From contig MHZT01000053.1 of NCBI GenBank assembly GCA_001828855.1, forward strand, positions 1 to 64,000: 64,000 bases of DNA, written 5' to 3'. The stretch's first letter is position 1, and every line of letters begins with the position of its first letter. Source of the DNA: Rhodobacterales bacterium RIFCSPHIGHO2_02_FULL_62_130. Its GTDB lineage: Bacteria > Pseudomonadota > Alphaproteobacteria > Rhodobacterales > Rhodobacteraceae. The translations under genes and the position numbers were made by a program. Positions 60,664 through 64,000 of the stretch are shown here, piece by piece. The notes beneath the pieces were generated by a model, which was given only the letters and a program-made list of their open reading frames with translations, did no database searches and was not told the origin of the DNA.

Positions 60664-62183
60664 GACAGAAACTCCGAAGGCGAACGAAACTTCTTGCCGC
60701 CACCAAACAATTTGCCGCCCGAAGATCCCGTCGAACAGCCGTTGCCATCGGTAAAGCCGCATCCGGTTTTCAGATCATAGGCTTGCTCGACCATCTCGCG
60801 ATGGGTGGTCGGGATCACGAAACGATCTTCGTAATTGGCAATCGCCATCAGTTGATACATCTCGTCGATCTGCAACGGTGTCAGGCCGACCCGCTGCGCC
60901 ACGCCCAGATTGATCACCCCATCCACGGTTTTCGACCGCATGTAGGACCGCATCGCCAGCATCCGCTCCAGCGCCGAAACCACCGGAGCCTCATCGCCCG
61001 CCGTCAGCATATTCGCCAGATAACGCACCGGAATCCGTAGCGATTTCACATCCGGCATATCATCTTGCTGGGCAATCTGCCCCGCAGCCGCCGCATTCTG
61101 AATGGGCGACAGCGGCGGAATGTACCACACCATCGGCAGCGTGCGGTATTCGGGGTGCAGCGGGAAGGCGATCTTCCACTCCATCGCCATCTTCCAGATC
61201 GGCGAATTGCGCGCGCCCTTGATCCAGTCTTCGGGGATGCCCTCCTTGCGCGCCGCCGCAATCACCTCGGGGTCGTTCGGGTCAAGAAACACCCCCAGTT
61301 GTGCGTCGTAGAGGTTCTTTTCGTCCGGCACGCTGGCCGCTTCGGCGATCTTGTCGGCGTCATACAGCATCACCCCCAGATAGCGGATGCGCCCGACGCA
61401 GGTTTCCGAACAGACCGTCGGCTGGCCGCTTTCCAGACGCGGATAGCACAGCGTGCATTTTTCCGATTTGCCGGAAGACCAGTTGTAATAGATCTTCTTG
61501 TAGGGGCAGCCCGAAACGCACATCCGCCAACCACGGCATTTTTCCTGATCAATCAGCACCACGCCATCGTCTTCGCGCTTGTAAATCGCCCCCGACGGGC
61601 AAGATGCCACGCAAGCCGGATTCAGGCAGTGTTCGCACAGCCGCGGCAGATACATCATGAAGGTGTTTTCGTATTCGCCGTAGATGTCCTTCTGGATGCC
61701 GTCAAAGTTGTAATCCTGCGACCGCTTGGCGAATTCGCCGCCCAGAATTTCCTCCCAGTTCGGCCCCCACTCAATCTTTTCCATCCGCTCGCCCGAAATC
61801 TTCGAGCGCGGGCGCGCGGTGGGAAACGCCTGCATGTCGGGCGCCGATTTCAGATGGTCATAGTCGAAGTCATAAGGCTCGTAGAAATCGTCGATTTCCG
61901 GCAGGTCGGGGTTGGCAAAGATATTCGCCAGAATCCGCCACTTGCCGCCCTGCTTGGGCGTCAGCTTGCCGGATTTAGACCGCGTCCACCCCCCGTTCCA
62001 GCGTTTCTGGTTTTCCCAATCCTTCGGGTAACCGATCCCCGGTTTGGTTTCGACGTTGTTGAACCAAGCGTATTCAACCCCCTCACGGCTGGTCCAGACA
62101 TTCTTGCACGTGACAGAGCAGGTGTGGCACCCGATGCACTTGTCAAGATTCAGCACCATGCCGATTTGCGCGCGAACTTTCAT
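60660..62183 (-). CDS. narH: Respiratory nitrate reductase beta subunit
   Basis: A 507-residue iron-sulfur subunit. Cysteine groups CIGCHTCSVTCK, LCEHCLNPACVASCPSGAIY, CRGWRMCVSGCPYKKIYYNW and CTLCYPRLESGQPTVCSETC carry four clusters. The Trp in CRGWRMC is characteristic of the [3Fe-4S] cluster of NarH. It moves electrons from NarI to NarG on the cytoplasmic side. The start MKVRAQIGMVLNLDK overlaps the narG stop by four bases. Confidence 0.96.
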   Translation of the reverse strand: MKVRAQIGMVLNLDKCIGCHTCSVTCKNVWTSREGVEYAWFNNVETKPGIGYPKDWENQKRWNGGWTRSKSGKLTPKQGGKWRILANIFANPDLPEIDDFYEPYDFDYDHLKSAPDMQAFPTARPRSKISGERMEKIEWGPNWEEILGGEFAKRSQDYNFDGIQKDIYGEYENTFMMYLPRLCEHCLNPACVASCPSGAIYKREDDGVVLIDQEKCRGWRMCVSGCPYKKIYYNWSSGKSEKCTLCYPRLESGQPTVCSETCVGRIRYLGVMLYDADKIAEAASVPDEKNLYDAQLGVFLDPNDPEVIAAARKEGIPEDWIKGARNSPIWKMAMEWKIAFPLHPEYRTLPMVWYIPPLSPIQNAAAAGQIAQQDDMPDVKSLRIPVRYLANMLTAGDEAPVVSALERMLAMRSYMRSKTVDGVINLGVAQRVGLTPLQIDEMYQLMAIANYEDRFVIPTTHREMVEQAYDLKTGCGFTDGNGCSTGSSGGKLFGGGKKFRSPSEFLS

Positions 62184-64000
62184 TCTGCCGCCTCCACTTT
62201 TGCCGGCTGATCCAGCCAATCGACCTTGTTCATTTTCCGCACGATCACGAATTCGTCGCGGTTGCTGCCAACGGTGCCGTAATAGTTGAACCCGTAGGAA
62301 AGCTGGGCATAGCCGCCGATCATATGCGTCGGCTTCAAGGTGGTCCGCGTGACAGAGTTGTGGATGCCGCCGCGCTTTTGCGTGATCTGGCTGCCGGGCG
62401 TATTCACGATCTTTTCTTGCGCGTGATACATGAACAGCGTGCCTTCCTTCATGCGCTGGCTAACCACCGCCCGCGCCGTCAGCACCCCGTTCGAGTTCCA
62501 CACCTCGACCCAGTCATTGTCCACCAGCCCCGCCTTGGCCGCGTCCACCTCGGAAAGCCAGACACAAGGCCCGCCCCGGTTCAACGTCAGCATCAGCAGG
62601 TTGTCCGAATAGGTCGAGTGGATGCCCCATTTCTGGTGCGGCGTGATAAAGTTCAACACCACATGCGGCTCTCCCGCCGCCAGCGATTTCATCGCATCCG
62701 CGCCGGTGGTTTTCAGGTCAACCGGCGGCCGCCATGTGACGAAACCCTCGCCAAACGCCAGCATCCACTTGTGATCCTGATAAAGCTGCTGCCGCCCCGA
62801 AACCGTCCGCCACGGGATAAGCTCATGCACGTTGGTCCAACCGGCGTTATAGCAGACATCCTCGGATTCAATCCCCGACCATGTGGGCGAGGAAATGATC
62901 TTGCGCGGTTGCGCGGCAATATCGCGGAAGCGGATCTTTTCGTCTTCCTTCACCTCTGCCAAATGCCGGTGGCTGATGCCGGTGGCCTTGCTCAGGGCAT
63001 CCCACGCCTTCACCGCCACTTCGCCATTGGTTTCCGGTGCCAGCATCAGCACAACCTCGCAGGCATCAATCGCGGTGTTGATCTTGGCCAGACCCTTGGT
63101 CACGCCTTCATCCGTCACCACGCCGTTCAGCGCCTTCAGGTGATGCACTTCGGTCTTGGTATCCCAGGCAATGCCCTTGCCGCCGTTGCCGATCTTGTCC
63201 ATCAACGGCCCAAGCGCGGTAAAACGCTTGTAAAGGTTCGGATAATCCCGCTCGACCGCGACATAGGCCGGCGCGGTCTTGCCGGGGATCAGATCACATT
63301 CCCCTGCTTTCCAATCCAGCACCTGCGCCTGCGCCAGTTCCGACGGCGTATCGTGATGCAGCGGCAACTGCACGATATCGGTTTCCACCCCCAGATAACC
63401 GGGTGCCAGCTCGGACAGCTTGTGCGCGATAGATTTGAAAATCTCCCAGTCGGTCTTGCTTTCATAAGCCGGGTCCACCGCCGCTTGCAGCGGATGAATG
63501 AACGGATGCATGTCCGACGTGTTCATGTCGTCTTTTTCGTACCAACTTGCCGTCGGCAGCACGATGTCGGCGTAAACGGCGGTGGTCGACATGCGGAAGT
63601 CAATCGTCACCAGCAGGTCAAGTTTGCCCTCGGGGGCCTTGTCATGCCACACTGCTTCGACGGGCTTTTGCCGCCCCTCCTGCCCCAGATCCTTGCCCTG
63701 CACGCCATGATCGGTGCCAAGCAGGTGCTTCAGGAAATACTCATGCCCCTTGCCCGACGACCCCAGCAGGTTCGACCGCCACACAAACAGGTTGCGCGGC
63801 CAGTTTTCCGGCGCATCGGGGTCCTGGCAAGACATCTGCAATGCCCCCGACTTCAGGCCTTCCGCCACATAGGCCGGAATATCCTTGCCCGCCGCCTTTG
63901 CATCCCGCGCCACCTGCAACGGGTTGGTTTTCAACTGCGGTGCCGATGGCAGCCAGCCCATACGCTCGGCCTGAATATTATAGTCAATCAGCGACAGGTC
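62180..64000 (-). CDS. narG: Respiratory nitrate reductase alpha subunit, partial
   Basis: The last 606 codons of NarG; the gene runs off the right end of the window, so roughly half of the protein (the N-terminal [4Fe-4S] and part of the Mo-bisMGD domain) is not seen. Visible are NLFVWRSNLLGSSGKGHEYF, DFRMSTTAVYADIVLPTASW, YEKDDMNTSDMHPFIHPLQA and the C-terminal dinucleotide-binding part with KRGGIHNSVTRTTLKPTHMI. It reduces nitrate to nitrite in the cytoplasm. It is the first gene of the operon as far as visible. Confidence 0.96.
   Translation of the reverse strand, partial: DLSLIDYNIQAERMGWLPSAPQLKTNPLQVARDAKAAGKDIPAYVAEGLKSGALQMSCQDPDAPENWPRNLFVWRSNLLGSSGKGHEYFLKHLLGTDHGVQGKDLGQEGRQKPVEAVWHDKAPEGKLDLLVTIDFRMSTTAVYADIVLPTASWYEKDDMNTSDMHPFIHPLQAAVDPAYESKTDWEIFKSIAHKLSELAPGYLGVETDIVQLPLHHDTPSELAQAQVLDWKAGECDLIPGKTAPAYVAVERDYPNLYKRFTALGPLMDKIGNGGKGIAWDTKTEVHHLKALNGVVTDEGVTKGLAKINTAIDACEVVLMLAPETNGEVAVKAWDALSKATGISHRHLAEVKEDEKIRFRDIAAQPRKIISSPTWSGIESEDVCYNAGWTNVHELIPWRTVSGRQQLYQDHKWMLAFGEGFVTWRPPVDLKTTGADAMKSLAAGEPHVVLNFITPHQKWGIHSTYSDNLLMLTLNRGGPCVWLSEVDAAKAGLVDNDWVEVWNSNGVLTARAVVSQRMKEGTLFMYHAQEKIVNTPGSQITQKRGGIHNSVTRTTLKPTHMIGGYAQLSYGFNYYGTVGSNRDEFVIVRKMNKVDWLDQPAKVEAAE

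Noticed and set aside
61065-62210. 381-codon antisense frame over narH
   Set aside because: Shadow of a conserved gene; not protein-like.
1-64000. CRISPR array, tRNA or rRNA genes
   Set aside because: No regularly spaced identical repeats with unique spacers, no cloverleaf-like tRNA sequence and no rRNA signature were seen on either strand.

Overview
The window is GC-rich DNA from an alphaproteobacterium, most likely Rhodobacterales (Rhodobacteraceae). The reasons are the imuA-imuB-dnaE2 mutasome behind an alphaproteobacterial LexA box (GTTC-N7-GTTC), a narGHJI operon followed by a PpiC-type foldase, and the codon style of the core genes. No tRNA, rRNA or CRISPR array was seen.

The window falls into a mobile, scarred left part (about 1 to 48 kb) and an ordered metabolic right part (about 48 to 64 kb).

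Left part, region by region:
- 0 to 6 kb: IS remnants, a class II-like Fic protein, an AraC regulator broken by an amber codon, and an AT-richer hipBA pair with two palindromic operators.
- 6 to 11 kb: two unknown genes and a ColE1-like mobilisation block. It holds mobC and an HEN-type relaxase gene, with two small genes nested inside the relaxase gene in another frame.
- 11.4 to 17.5 kb: an SOS-controlled row SRAP-imuA-imuB-dnaE2.
- 17.5 to 22.2 kb: an odd AT-rich spacer, an ABC1 kinase, and relics of a photolyase gene, nadC, a DUF2384 antitoxin gene and transposases.
- 22.3 to 28.6 kb: a two-gene island encoding a 1431-residue SMEK/repeat/PIN-like protein and a 645-residue partner. This is the best candidate for an undescribed (probably defence) system.
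- 28.7 to 36.5 kb: a minus-strand accessory cluster with a DUF927-like protein lacking recognisable Walker motifs, a Lon-like AAA+ ATPase, two metallophosphoesterases (one broken) and unknown genes, headed by a phased GTCC operator array.
- 36.7 to 48 kb: a second hipBA pair, a secreted protein, IS5 and IS110 relics, and a very large repeat/OmpA/beta-barrel surface protein gene. That gene is broken by an intact IS3-family element with a CTG target duplication and by frameshifts; a divergent TetR gene follows.

Right part: 57.3 to 48.9 kb (minus strand) is one tight operon, most joints overlapping by a few bases. It encodes an Lrp/AsnC regulator, a hydantoinase/oxoprolinase-family protein, a DUF917 protein and a complete peptide/opine-type ABC importer (binding protein, two permeases, two ATPases). 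Repeated TTCCGAAA motifs upstream are likely regulator sites. From 64.0 to 57.8 kb (minus strand) runs narG (partial), narH, narJ, narI, ppiC, a terminator-like hairpin and a DUF2478 gene, i.e. respiratory nitrate reduction.

Decay is a theme of the left part. Core-type genes have single nonsense changes using all three stop codons, which argues for pseudogene formation rather than stop-codon recoding.
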